DNA of 64,000 bases from Paenibacillus alginolyticus DSM 5050 = NBRC 15375 (GTDB lineage: Bacteria > Bacillota > Bacilli > Paenibacillales > NBRC-103111), in NCBI RefSeq assembly GCF_000422905.1, contig NZ_AUGY01000010.1:1-64000 (forward strand), written 5' to 3'. The translations under genes were made by a program, and so were the position numbers. Below, piece by piece: positions 34,172 to 41,654 of this stretch (its first letter is position 1; every line of letters starts with the position of its first letter). Under the pieces are notes generated by a model. That model ran no database searches. It was not told the DNA's origin and was given only the letters and a program-made list of their open reading frames with translations.

Positions 34172-35053
34172 TTAGCGTGCGTTTACTGTTGTAGTTTTTT
34201 TTCTATATTTCATCGGTGTCATGCCTACAAGCTTTTTGAAAGTCTGGCAGAAATAAGGGAAATTGTTCATCCCGACCTCAATGCTGATCTGCTCAATCCC
34301 TTTGTTGCTAGTTGTTAATAACAGACAGGCTTGTCTGATTCGTCGCGCGAGAATATAATCCATCAGTGTAGCGCCGGTTTCTTGTTTGAAGATACGGGAA
34401 ACATAGTATTTGGATATATGCAAATGATCGGCTAGTGTATCGAGTGAGATTTCTTCTGAATAATGGACTTCTATCCAATTCATGATTTTCTCTGAATAAC
34501 GAAGCTGTCTTTGCGGATTTAATCCATGATCCATCGGATTTCCGAATCCTTTGGCATAGAGAAATTGAAAAGTCTGCAGCAGGAGTAAAGCGAAATTTTG
34601 CTGTTTGGCATCGAGCTGGTACTTGGAAAACCCAGCATTGTGATGCTGAAATAACTGGCTGATAAAGCTATTGTCATCAATTTGGTAAAGTACCTGCTCC
34701 TCGAGTTCATTTTTCCATAAATGCTGAAAATAAACATTCAAATGAGGGAATGAAGCGAAATGGTGTTCAAATATAGATGGCTCCAAGGAGATTATCGTTC
34801 GTTCAAAAGGGGCATCAGGATGCACTTCAACTTGAATGTGATGCAGTTGATAAGGCTGCAAGTAAAGGAAGGTTCCAGATTGAATCGGGTAGACTTTGCT
34901 ATTAACAACAATCTGTCCAGTGCCTTGGTACACATATAAAAACTCCATACCCTGATGGCAATGGTAGAATCCTTTATAATTCTCACTCGTTATCCTGCGA
35001 TAGCTGAAGCGATACGGAATTTCATGTAATTCTACATCTTCAAAGAATTTCAT
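34172..35053 (-). CDS. AraC-family transcriptional regulator
   Basis: The 293-residue regulator has a cupin sensor domain (YHCHQGMEFLYVYQGTGQIVVNSKVYPIQSGTFLYLQPYQLHHI) and an AraC DNA-binding domain (ISLDTLADHLHISKYYVSRIFKQETGATLMDYI ... VGMNNFPYFCQTFKKLVGMTPMKYRK). It is divergent from the SDR and enolase-family dehydratase operon, which it probably controls, and is followed by a second AraC gene. AGGAGGAAT precedes its ATG. Confidence 0.88.
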   Translation of the reverse strand: MKFFEDVELHEIPYRFSYRRITSENYKGFYHCHQGMEFLYVYQGTGQIVVNSKVYPIQSGTFLYLQPYQLHHIQVEVHPDAPFERTIISLEPSIFEHHFASFPHLNVYFQHLWKNELEEQVLYQIDDNSFISQLFQHHNAGFSKYQLDAKQQNFALLLLQTFQFLYAKGFGNPMDHGLNPQRQLRYSEKIMNWIEVHYSEEISLDTLADHLHISKYYVSRIFKQETGATLMDYILARRIRQACLLLTTSNKGIEQISIEVGMNNFPYFCQTFKKLVGMTPMKYRKKTTTVNAR

Positions 35054-35156
35054 ATCGTTATTCCTCCTGAAGAACTGTTAAGCATAGTGTAACACGGCCT
35101 TTTTAAACATAACAAGAAAACAACAATTCCATGCGAATCATAAGTAAAAAAAATAT

Positions 35157-35207
35157 GCTATTTATATAATATGATAAATCGTGTATGATAAATGATATGT
35201 AAATAGC
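35157..35207. promoter_or_regulatory. Divergent control region with nested repeats
   Basis: GCTATTTA (35157-35164) and TAAATAGC (35200-35207) form an inverted repeat that encloses two direct copies of ATGATAAAT (35171-35179, 35185-35193; 14 bases apart) and a TATAAT at 35165-35170. It lies between the AraC gene and the SDR gene and is a good candidate operator for the AraC protein. Confidence 0.45.
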
Positions 35208-35288
35208 AGAACAAGTTTTGCTCAACATTTGATCAATACGCGCATTCGAATCAGAAGTTTTTTTCTATAAAAAGTGGAGGCAATGATG

Positions 35289-36050
35289 ATGAATTTAGCT
35301 GGGAAGTCGGCCATTGTGACCGGAGGTAGCTCGGGAATTGGCGAAGCAATTGTACGTTTGTTTGCCGCTAATGGCGCAAAAGTGGTGATTGCAGATTGGA
35401 ATGAGCAAGAGGCTGTTCGTTTGGCGGATGAATTGATGTCTTCTGGGCAACACGTAGTATCGGTGAAATCGGACGTTTCTAGAGCTGCGGATGTCCAATC
35501 GCTTATCCAAGAAACCGTACAACGATTTGGACAGCTGGATATACTCGTCAATAATGCAGCCGTTATTTTGCCAAAGTTCATAGAGGAAGTGGAGGAAGCG
35601 GAGTGGGATCGTCTCCTCAATATTAATTTGAAAAGTGTGTACCTAACGGTCAAGCATTCTCTCCCCTATTTGAAGAAGTCGCGCGGTACGATCGTCAACA
35701 TGGCCTCTCTCAACGATCTGATTGGACAAAAGATGAATCCGGTCTATGCTGCAACGAAAGGCGGAATCGTCGCCATGACGAAGGCACTAGCATTGGATTA
35801 TGCGTCTGATGGCATCAGAGTGAATTGTATATGTCCAGCCGGCGTCTCTACACCACTTCTGCAGCATTGGATTCAAGAACAGGATGATCCGGCTGCTACG
35901 GTTCAGATTTTGAATGATATGCATCCAATTGGCCGGCCGGCAACGTCGGAAGAAATTGCACAGGCTGCGTTGTTTCTTGCAAGCGCTCAATCCGGTTTCG
36001 TTACAGGTGTTGCTCTTCCCGTCGATGGCGGGGCTTCACTTGGCTACTAA
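35289..36050 (+). CDS. SDR-family oxidoreductase
   Basis: A classical 253-residue SDR: TGGSSGIG, NNAAV, Ser in NMASLND, YAATK and the C-terminal VTGVALPVDGGAS. Three consecutive ATG codons (35283, 35286, 35289) follow GTGGAGG; the third has the best spacing (8) and gives the usual MNLAGKSAIVTGG start. It precedes an enolase-superfamily dehydratase by 35 bases, so it probably oxidises the same sugar or sugar acid. Confidence 0.85.
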   Translation: MNLAGKSAIVTGGSSGIGEAIVRLFAANGAKVVIADWNEQEAVRLADELMSSGQHVVSVKSDVSRAADVQSLIQETVQRFGQLDILVNNAAVILPKFIEEVEEAEWDRLLNINLKSVYLTVKHSLPYLKKSRGTIVNMASLNDLIGQKMNPVYAATKGGIVAMTKALALDYASDGIRVNCICPAGVSTPLLQHWIQEQDDPAATVQILNDMHPIGRPATSEEIAQAALFLASAQSGFVTGVALPVDGGASLGY

Positions 36051-36085
36051 TAGATTTTACTTATAAAAATAGGGAGATGGATCAA

Positions 36086-37183
36086 ATGAAAATTACCAAA
36101 GTGGAAAGTTTTGTTCTGCACGTGCCGATTACACCACCAATTACAGATGCTATCAATATTGCTACACACTGGGGATTAGCTGGAGTTCGCATCTTTACTG
36201 ACGAGGGCTTTGTTGGATACGGTTACACAGGAACATGTGCGCATGGTGACGATATGATCGTCGATACCATCGATAAATATTATGCGCCGCTGCTAGTTGG
36301 CAAAGATCCGTTTATGGTAAGAGAGCTGTGGAATGATATGCGTTTTGGCAAAATGCATTGGATTGGCAGATCCGGCGTAACGCATATGGCGCTTGCAGCT
36401 GTAGATATTGCGATTTGGGACATTATGGCAAAAGCCTCGAATAAACCGCTGTGGCAGTACCTTGGAGGAGCTAAATCGCAACCGATTAAGGCTTATAATA
36501 CGAATGGTGGCTGGCTCAACTGGACAAAAGACCGTTTGCTGAAGGATGTAACGGAGATAGTTGAATCAGGCTTTACAGGTGTTAAAATCAAAGTCGGCAA
36601 ACCGGACCCGCGTGAGGATTATGATCGTTGCAAGGCGGTAAGGAAGGCGATCGGAGACGATGTGATCTTCATGATTGACGTCAATCAACAATGGAATATT
36701 AATACCGCTATGACTTGGGGCAAAAAGCTTGAAGAATTCGATTTGTTCTGGTTGGAGGAGCCGCTGAATCCGGATGACATTATGGGTCACAAGAAGCTCG
36801 CGGACGAATTAAACGTTCCGATTGCTTTAGGCGAGCATGTGTATAACAAGTACGCCTTCAGAGACTATATTCATCAAGGCGCCGTCGAATATTGCCAAGT
36901 TGACGTAACCCGTGTTGGCGGTATTACGGAATGGCTGCAAGTGGCAGGTTTAGCCGCTTCCTACGATGTTCCGATTTGTCCGCACGTAGGTGATATGGGA
37001 CAGATTCACCAACACCTTGTCGCATCTACACAAAATGCAATCATGCTTGAGTACATTCCATGGATCCGTCATATTTTTGAAGAGCCGGCAACGGTGAAGG
37101 ATGGGCATTATGTATTACCTCAAATGCCAGGTGCTTCGACGACGATTCTGCCTACATATATTGCTGAATACCGCATTAGATAA
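36086..37183 (+). CDS. Enolase-superfamily sugar-acid dehydratase (mandelate racemase/muconate lactonizing group)
   Basis: The 365-residue protein has the enolase-superfamily layout: N-terminal capping domain, then a barrel with the K-x-K motif of GVKIKVGKP, metal ligands Asp in MIDVNQQW, Glu in WLEEPL and Glu in ALGEHV, and His in CPHVGDMGQ. Lys plus His chemistry points to an acid-sugar dehydratase (galactonate, fuconate, gluconate type). ATG 36086 is preferred over ATG 36077, which overlaps the GGGAGATGG ribosome site. Exact substrate not readable. Confidence 0.85.
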   Translation: MKITKVESFVLHVPITPPITDAINIATHWGLAGVRIFTDEGFVGYGYTGTCAHGDDMIVDTIDKYYAPLLVGKDPFMVRELWNDMRFGKMHWIGRSGVTHMALAAVDIAIWDIMAKASNKPLWQYLGGAKSQPIKAYNTNGGWLNWTKDRLLKDVTEIVESGFTGVKIKVGKPDPREDYDRCKAVRKAIGDDVIFMIDVNQQWNINTAMTWGKKLEEFDLFWLEEPLNPDDIMGHKKLADELNVPIALGEHVYNKYAFRDYIHQGAVEYCQVDVTRVGGITEWLQVAGLAASYDVPICPHVGDMGQIHQHLVASTQNAIMLEYIPWIRHIFEEPATVKDGHYVLPQMPGASTTILPTYIAEYRIR

Positions 37184-37265
37184 GATTTCCCGCGTGCTTT
37201 AAATGCCGTTGGCACTCAGCTGCGCGTTCATCTCAATGCGGCAAGCTCTTCTTAGCAAATAAAAT

Positions 37266-37294
37266 AAACACCTCGCCATAAAGATGAGGTGTTT
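37266..37294 (+). terminator. Hairpin after the dehydratase
   Basis: AAACACCTC pairs with GAGGTGTTT; the tail has few T, so termination may be weak or bidirectional. Confidence 0.5.
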
Positions 37295-37549
37295 AAAACG
37301 AGGTAAAGAATGAGTTATGCCGCAGATGGCAATATCAATATACGGTCAAATTGATGGTTTCGCACTAGGTCGAAACCCATTTCAGAACCCATTTTTTCTT
37401 AACGCGTGGACAAGTGTTGTCCGCAACTTTCCGACAATTAATCAATCCATCAGTGCTTGCCTCACAATGGCATACGTCCAATCAAGCATTCTGTACCGAG
37501 CATATATTTATACCGTAAGTGAAAAATCACTTGAAGGGAATGAGTACAC

Positions 37550-37669
37550 ATGGGAGCAGTTGGTTATGGAGCAGGTTGTGGTGTAGGTTATGGAATGGGT
37601 AGCACCGTAGCAATTGTATTGGTTCTTTTTATTCTTTTGGTAATCGTCACAACAGCTTTTGTCATTTAA
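37550..37669 (+). CDS. YjcZ-family sporulation micro-protein, copy 1
   Basis: A 39-residue protein: Gly/Tyr-rich head MGAVGYGAGCGVGYGMG, then one membrane helix STVAIVLVLFILLVIVTTAFVI. This is the YjcZ-like small sporulation protein type found in Bacillus and Paenibacillus, often as clusters. GAAGGGAATGAG precedes the ATG. It is the longest of three local paralogs and the only one with an inserted GAGCGVGYGMG stretch. A terminator follows at 37704. Confidence 0.75.
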   Translation: MGAVGYGAGCGVGYGMGSTVAIVLVLFILLVIVTTAFVI

Positions 37670-37703
37670 ATTCTCTTTATCCAACACAAAAAATCTAGTA
37701 AAC

Positions 37704-37745
37704 AAAAACGGCTCAATCGCGAACAGCGATCACGGGCCGTTTTTC
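37704..37745 (+). terminator. Terminator of yjcZ-like copy 1
   Basis: AAAACGGCTC pairs with GGGCCGTTTT (one mismatch), with an inner ATCGC/GCGAT stem, then TTTTCTC. Confidence 0.75.
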
Positions 37746-37789
37746 TCGTTGTATAGGAAATTATGATAGATGCCGATCTGTGGAAGGCA

Positions 37790-37811
37790 ATAATTGTTCA
37801 TCCACCTGTGA
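37790..37811. repeat. 22-bp repeat, copy 2
   Basis: Identical to 24986-25007 on the same strand. It stands at the left edge of the non-coding 37812-38150 stretch. Confidence 0.7.
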
Positions 37812-37849
37812 ACATATTCTCTTATAGCTGTTTCCCAAACTCAACACGT

Positions 37850-38150
37850 ACCGGCATCACCAGATTTTAGCGGAACGTAGAAGCTTTATTTTTGCTCAAA
37901 ACCGCGTAATTCACGTTTTCGCGGAACGAGGAGCAGCTATTTCCCGCTTTCGAGGTGTAAAAACCGGTAAAACGGCAAAATAGGGCCCGTTCCGCGTGCG
38001 GGTTCCGCATCGACATAATCACCGAAATAACGGCACCTCGTTCCCCGCGATCCTCAGATTTGCAGCCTAACTGTTCGAAATCACTCCACAGAGTTTCGCT
38101 TTCGTGCCGACCTATAATCCAGTGGATTTGACCACTTTTTTATTGTACTT
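37850..38150. repeat. Non-coding region rich in GCGGAACG-type repeats
   Basis: AGCGGAACGTAGAAGC (about 37869) and GCGGAACGAGGAGCAGC (about 37920) are imperfect copies, followed by inverted relatives (CCCGTTCCGCGTGCGGGTTCCGC around 37985, split here by reading as two GTTCCGC). The region is more GC-rich than its flanks and codes for nothing I recognise. Similar degenerate blocks are common between Paenibacillus genes. Confidence 0.4.
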
Positions 38151-38161
38151 ATCAAATGATG

Positions 38162-38356
38162 TTAATCTAACTCCGTTGGAATAAATGCATTCGTTGCGTT
38201 CACGGGTTCACGATGCCCAGGCATGTGTCCATAATGGTGGCCATGAGCATGGTAATATCCATGCATATACCCTTGATGATACCCATCCTGATAGCCATGG
38301 TGGTACATTGGATGATGATGCATAGGGTGATGGCCCCCATGATGGTGTGTATGATC
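38162..38356 (-). pseudogene. His-rich small protein, start deleted
   Basis: The frame encodes 60-odd residues almost identical to the intact paralog at 38805 (HHGGHHPMHHHPMYHHGYQ ... HMPGHREPVNATNAFIPTELD). A deletion of about 55 bases has removed the ribosome site, start codon and first ~13 codons (GTGTGTAT is joined directly to GATCTCAG). No start remains, so it is a decayed copy. Confidence 0.7.
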
Positions 38357-38609
38357 TCAGTTAACAATAACAACGTATGTGTGAATGAGCAATGAGGATG
38401 CTTGCCTAATCTAAATGGCCGGATAAATGGGCATAAGCCGAGGAAGAAGCCGTGCACCGCCTTACAGATCAAAGAGGACGGAAAAATATCGTGAGACTTA
38501 TGTGCTTTCCCTCGACATTTACCTCCCAATGACATACGTCCAAGCAAGCACTATGTACCGTGCGTATATTTATAACGTAGTTAAAAATCAATGGAAGGGA
38601 ATGAATTAT

Positions 38610-38705
38610 ATGAGCGGAGTAGGTTATGGTCTTAGCCACACAGTAGCAATTGTTTTGGTTCTTTTTATTCTTTTGGTAATTATCACAACAGCTTTTGTCA
38701 TTTAA
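38610..38705 (+). CDS. YjcZ-family sporulation micro-protein, copy 2
   Basis: 31 residues: MSGVGYGLSHTVAIVLVLF followed by ILLVIITTAFVI, a single membrane helix behind a short Gly/Tyr head. GGAAGGGAATG precedes the ATG. It differs from copy 3 by one residue (Leu8 vs Phe8). It lies in the first unit of the tandem duplication. Confidence 0.75.
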   Translation: MSGVGYGLSHTVAIVLVLFILLVIITTAFVI

Positions 38706-38740
38706 ATTTCCTTCATCCAACACAAAAAATCTAGTAAAAC

Positions 38741-38785
38741 AAAAACGGCCCAATCGCGAACAGCGATCACGGGCCGTTTTTCTCT
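38741..38785 (+). terminator. Terminator of yjcZ-like copy 2
   Basis: AAAACGGCCC and GGGCCGTTTT form a perfect stem with inner ATCGC/GCGAT, then TTCTC. Confidence 0.75.
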
Positions 38786-38804
38786 TTGTTCTTACCAAGT
38801 GATG

Positions 38805-39032
38805 TTAATCTAACTCCGTTGGAATAAATGCGTTCGTTGCGTTCAAGGGTTCACGATGCCCAGGCATGTGTCCATAATGTTGGCCGTGTGCATGGTAGTA
38901 TCCGTGCATATACCCGTGATGATACCCTTCCTGATATCCATGGTGGTACATTGGATGATGATGCATAGGGTGATGGCCCCCATGATGGTGTGTATACATT
39001 TGGTGTTGTTGATAAGGATTTACGTATGCCAT
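38805..39032 (-). CDS. His-rich small protein, probable spore-associated
   Basis: A 75-residue protein with about one third His plus many Tyr, Gly and Met (YTHHHGGHHPMHHHPMYHHG, then GYHHGYMHGYYHAHGQHYG) and a non-repetitive end LNATNAFIPTELD. TAGGAGGAGATTATTAA precedes the ATG. It is divergent from the yjcZ-like gene and shares its duplication. His/Tyr/Gly-rich composition resembles spore-coat and metal-binding proteins; the assignment is by composition and neighbours. I do not recognise a defined family. Confidence 0.65.
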   Translation of the reverse strand: MAYVNPYQQHQMYTHHHGGHHPMHHHPMYHHGYQEGYHHGYMHGYYHAHGQHYGHMPGHREPLNATNAFIPTELD

Positions 39033-39305
39033 TTAATAATCTCCTCCTAAATCTCAGTTAACAATAACAACGTATGTATGAATGAGCAATGAGGATGCTT
39101 GCCTAATATAAATGGGCTAATAAATGGGCACAAGCGGAAGAAGAAGCCGCGCATCTCCTTGCGGTTCAAAGAGGATGGAAAAATGTCGAGACTTATGCGA
39201 TTTTCCTCGGCAGTTGCCACCCAATGACATACGTCCAAGCAAGCAATATGTACCGTGCGTATATTTATAACGTAGTTAAAAATCAATCGGAAGGGAATGA
39301 ATTAT

Positions 39306-39401
39306 ATGAGCGGAGTAGGTTATGGTTTTAGCCACACAGTAGCAATTGTTTTGGTTCTTTTTATTCTTTTGGTAATCATCACAACAGCTTTTGTCATTTA
39401 A
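39306..39401 (+). CDS. YjcZ-family sporulation micro-protein, copy 3
   Basis: 31 residues, MSGVGYGFSHTVAIVLVLF then ILLVIITTAFVI, nearly identical to copy 2. GGAAGGGAATG precedes its ATG. It is the last member of the array. Confidence 0.75.
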   Translation: MSGVGYGFSHTVAIVLVLFILLVIITTAFVI

Positions 39402-39436
39402 ATTTCCTTCATCCAACACAAAAAATCTAGAAAAAC

Positions 39437-39482
39437 AAAAACGGCCCTATCACGAAATAGATGCGAATACGGGCCGTTTTTT
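39437..39482 (+). terminator. Terminator of yjcZ-like copy 3
   Basis: AAAACGGCCC pairs with GGGCCGTTTT; the inner part has diverged from the other two copies. TTTTTT follows. Confidence 0.75.
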
Positions 39483-39546
39483 CTCATGTTTTTTACAATC
39501 CAACGGATGTCCTTTGAAACTCGCTTACATAAAATTCTATTTAACA

Positions 39547-39575
39547 TTGACAAAGTATATCAAGAAAGCTATGAT
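39547..39575 (+). promoter_or_regulatory. Strong sigma-A promoter of rpmF
   Basis: TTGACA (39547-39552), 17-bp spacer, TATGAT (39570-39575), 42 bases before the rpmF start. No repressor-like dyad overlaps it. Confidence 0.75.
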
Positions 39576-39617
39576 ATCTCTTGTTGATTTATGAAAGTAA
39601 CAGGAGGTGTTTTGAAT

Positions 39618-39794
39618 ATGGCTGTTCCTCAAAGGAGAACGTCCAAAACACGTCGCGATAAGCGCCGTACTCACTTTAAACTGGCTGTGCCAGGAATGGT
39701 GAAGTGTGAACAATGTGCAGAATTAAAAATGGCACATCATGTTTGCAAAAACTGCGGTTCATATAAGGGTAGAGAGATTGTAAAAGCTCAATAA
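39618..39794 (+). CDS. rpmF: 50S ribosomal protein L32
   Basis: 58 residues beginning [22 protein letters not shown] with two Cys pairs (CEQC and CKNC) that form the zinc ribbon of the C+ type. AGGAGGTG precedes ATG 39618. In many Bacillales rpmF follows the YceD/DUF177 gene; here it stands alone with its own promoter and terminator, so it may be a relocated or second copy. Confidence 0.92.
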   Translation: MAVPQRRTSKTRRDKRRTHFKLAVPGMVKCEQCAELKMAHHVCKNCGSYKGREIVKAQ

Positions 39795-39810
39795 TATGAA
39801 TTGCATCTTA

Positions 39811-39850
39811 AATGACACTTCTAATTTCTAAAAATTAGAGTGTCATTTTT
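39811..39850 (+). terminator. Terminator of rpmF
   Basis: AATGACACTTCTAATTT pairs with AAATTAGAGTGTCATT around CTAA with one mismatch, followed by TTTTT. Confidence 0.8.
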
Positions 39851-39871
39851 GTATTTGTAAATAATATAAAG

Positions 39872-39916
39872 AAGACTACATTCACCTAAGGAGGAAATGG
39901 TGATTGTAGTCTTTTT
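39872..39916 (+). terminator. Second hairpin between rpmF and the TetR gene
   Basis: AAGACTACA-TTCACC pairs with GGTGAT-TGTAGTCTT; TTTTT follows. The loop contains AAGGAGGA. It lies upstream of the TetR promoter, so it acts as a backup terminator rather than an attenuator. Confidence 0.55.
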
Positions 39917-39947
39917 GAGCTTGCTAGATAGAGAATACATTTATGAC

Positions 39948-40014
39948 TTGACTATAGGTGTTCGTTATACTATAGTAAACCCATCGGAATTGACTTAACT
40001 GACTCGTCAGTTAA
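39948..40014 (+). promoter_or_regulatory. Promoter and palindromic operator of the tetR-type gene
   Basis: TTGACT (39948-39953), 17-bp spacer, TATAGT (39971-39976), then a perfect 20-bp dyad TTAACTGACTCGTCAGTTAA (39995-40014) that ends 13 bases before the start codon. A dyad just downstream of the -10 is the classical place for TetR-type self-repression. Confidence 0.75.
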
Positions 40015-40027
40015 TGGGAAGGAGCTC

Positions 40028-40660
40028 ATGAAACTGGTATCGTTAATGAATGAAGAACAGCAGCGTGAGCAGGTTCTGATGAATTCAGCACTAGAGCTAT
40101 TTGCACGCAAAGGGTATCACAATACGAAGATTTCTGACGTTGTCAAAGCAGCCGGCGTGTCGCAGGGAACGTTTTACTGGTATTTTGAAGGTAAAGAGCA
40201 GCTTGCGGTCCGCTTGATCGAGAACGGTAAAGAGAAGCTAACACAAGTGATTGAACAAGGCTATCGCAAGCATGCAGGATCTGTAGATGATATGGTCAGC
40301 TCGTCTGCAAGATTGTTGACGGATTTGTTCGAGTTCGCTGATCATAACCGGAATTTGATGGCTATTTTACTTATCAAAGGCCAGGGCGCAGATCCCTTGA
40401 TCCGGGAAGCTGTTTCGGGAACGTGGATCGCATTCGAGGAAGCCTTCAAGAACAATGTAAACCGAGCCATCGAGCTGGACATGCTTCCGCATTTCACGGA
40501 TGTTTCACTTCGTGTAAACATACTCGTCTCTTTAATTACGGGCGTCCTTACCAAGTGGTTGTTCGGACCTATGCACGATGTTGATTACAAATCGGCATAC
40601 AGGCCATCAGAAATAGCTGAGGAAACGGCACGGTTCGAATTCCGGGGATTGTTAGGGTAG
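40028..40660 (+). CDS. TetR/AcrR-family transcriptional regulator
   Basis: The 210-residue protein has an N-terminal TetR helix-turn-helix (VLMNSALELFARKGYHNTKISDVVKAAGVSQGTFYWYFEGKEQLAVRLIE) and an all-helical ligand domain. GGAAGGAGC precedes the ATG. The operator dyad lies immediately upstream, and an amino-acid ABC operon starts 31 bases downstream, probably on the same transcript, so it likely represses its own operon until a ligand binds. Confidence 0.88.
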   Translation: MKLVSLMNEEQQREQVLMNSALELFARKGYHNTKISDVVKAAGVSQGTFYWYFEGKEQLAVRLIENGKEKLTQVIEQGYRKHAGSVDDMVSSSARLLTDLFEFADHNRNLMAILLIKGQGADPLIREAVSGTWIAFEEAFKNNVNRAIELDMLPHFTDVSLRVNILVSLITGVLTKWLFGPMHDVDYKSAYRPSEIAEETARFEFRGLLG

Positions 40661-40691
40661 CAAATAAAATATCAAATAGGGGTGTATCATA

Positions 40692-41561
40692 ATGAAATTC
40701 AAGGTTAAACCATTATTCAAAGCAGCATCATTACTTACTATCGTCGGTCTAGCGTTAGTCGGGTGCGGAAAAACAACCCAACAGCCAGCGGCAAGTCCCG
40801 CAACCGATTCTAAAAACACACCTGCAGTGTCTCCGGCTTCAGCAAACCTGCTGGAGCAAATCAAGAAAAACGGCAAAATCAAAGTCGGTTTGATGGGAAC
40901 CTACGCGCCCTACAACTTTTTGAATGACAAGAAAGAAGTAGACGGCTACGATGCCGACATCGCTAAGAATGTTGCTAAGAAGCTTGGTGTACAAGCGGAA
41001 TTCATTACCGGTGAATTTTCGGGCTTGATTGAAGGTTTGCAAAAAGATAAATACGACGTATTGATTAGCCAGGTGACCATTACCGATGACCGCAAGAAAA
41101 CAATGGATTTCTCCAATCCTTATATTAAGAACTCGGTTAATGTCATAGTCAAGAACGATAACAGCACGATCAAGGCGCTTGAGGATTTCAAAGGCAAGAA
41201 AATCGGTGTCGGTCTTGGTACGAATGATGAGAAATATTTGCGTGATGTGGCTATGCCGAAGGTCGGGAATTTTGAAATCGCCACGTACAACGATGTCATT
41301 TCATCCTTGATGGACCTGAATGTTGGAAGAATTGACGCGACCATCAACAATATCTTTGCCCTGAAGCCACTTGTGGATAAAAACAAGTTTAATATTAAAG
41401 CGGTCGGTGCGCCGATCAAGGAAGATTTCGCAGGAATAGCTACCCGCAAAAACAATCCGGAGCTGGTGGAAGCCATCAATAAAGCTTTAAGCGAAATGAA
41501 AACCGACGGAACGCTGAAAGAAATTCACCAAAAATGGTTTGGTGTCGATCCGAACTTTTAA
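40692..41561 (+). CDS. Amino-acid ABC transporter substrate-binding lipoprotein (family 3)
   Basis: The 289-residue protein has a lipoprotein signal ending VGLALVGC, a short linker and a family 3 polar amino-acid binding fold (KIKVGLMGTYAPYNFLNDKKEVDGYDADIAKNVAKKLG, GEFSGLIEGLQKDKYDVLIS, ALEDFKGKKIGVGLGTNDEKYL). It delivers an amino acid or related compound to the permease at 41655. An intercistronic hairpin follows. Confidence 0.9.
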   Translation: MKFKVKPLFKAASLLTIVGLALVGCGKTTQQPAASPATDSKNTPAVSPASANLLEQIKKNGKIKVGLMGTYAPYNFLNDKKEVDGYDADIAKNVAKKLGVQAEFITGEFSGLIEGLQKDKYDVLISQVTITDDRKKTMDFSNPYIKNSVNVIVKNDNSTIKALEDFKGKKIGVGLGTNDEKYLRDVAMPKVGNFEIATYNDVISSLMDLNVGRIDATINNIFALKPLVDKNKFNIKAVGAPIKEDFAGIATRKNNPELVEAINKALSEMKTDGTLKEIHQKWFGVDPNF

Positions 41562-41581
41562 GCAATTGGAATATATCGGGG

Positions 41582-41634
41582 ACCCCGCAAAGTAATCGGA
41601 CTAAGCTTCGAAGCAACACGTCACTTTGTGGGGT
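41582..41634 (+). promoter_or_regulatory. Intercistronic hairpin between binding protein and permease
   Basis: ACCCCGCAAAGT (41582-41593) pairs with ACTTTGTGGGGT (41623-41634) with one G-U pair; a smaller GCTTCGAAGC lies inside. No T-run follows. Such hairpins commonly stabilise the upstream binding-protein message and lower permease expression. Confidence 0.6.
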
Positions 41635-41654
41635 GAATTTAGGAGGCCGCACGA

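Larger units (their letters stand above)
38151..39482. repeat. Tandem duplication of a His-rich gene / yjcZ-like gene module
   Basis: 38151-38790 and 38795-39482 are direct, near-identical copies of about 650 bp: minus-strand His-rich gene, leader, plus-strand yjcZ-like gene, terminator. The leader and yjcZ-like part also match 37450-37745, so the plus-strand part exists three times. Divergence is a few percent to ~15%, heaviest in the leader. Confidence 0.8.

Noticed and set aside
38530..38610. Leader frame with MTYVQAS...YRAYIYNV upstream of the yjcZ-like genes
   Set aside because: It is similar in three copies only because the DNA is duplicated; the frame is fused or broken differently in each copy and has no ribosome site.
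39897..39999. Small frame starting MVIVVFLSLLDREYIYDLTI after AAGGAGGA
   Set aside because: The ribosome-site-like string is the loop of a terminator hairpin, and its distance to the ATG is only one base. The frame runs across the TetR promoter.
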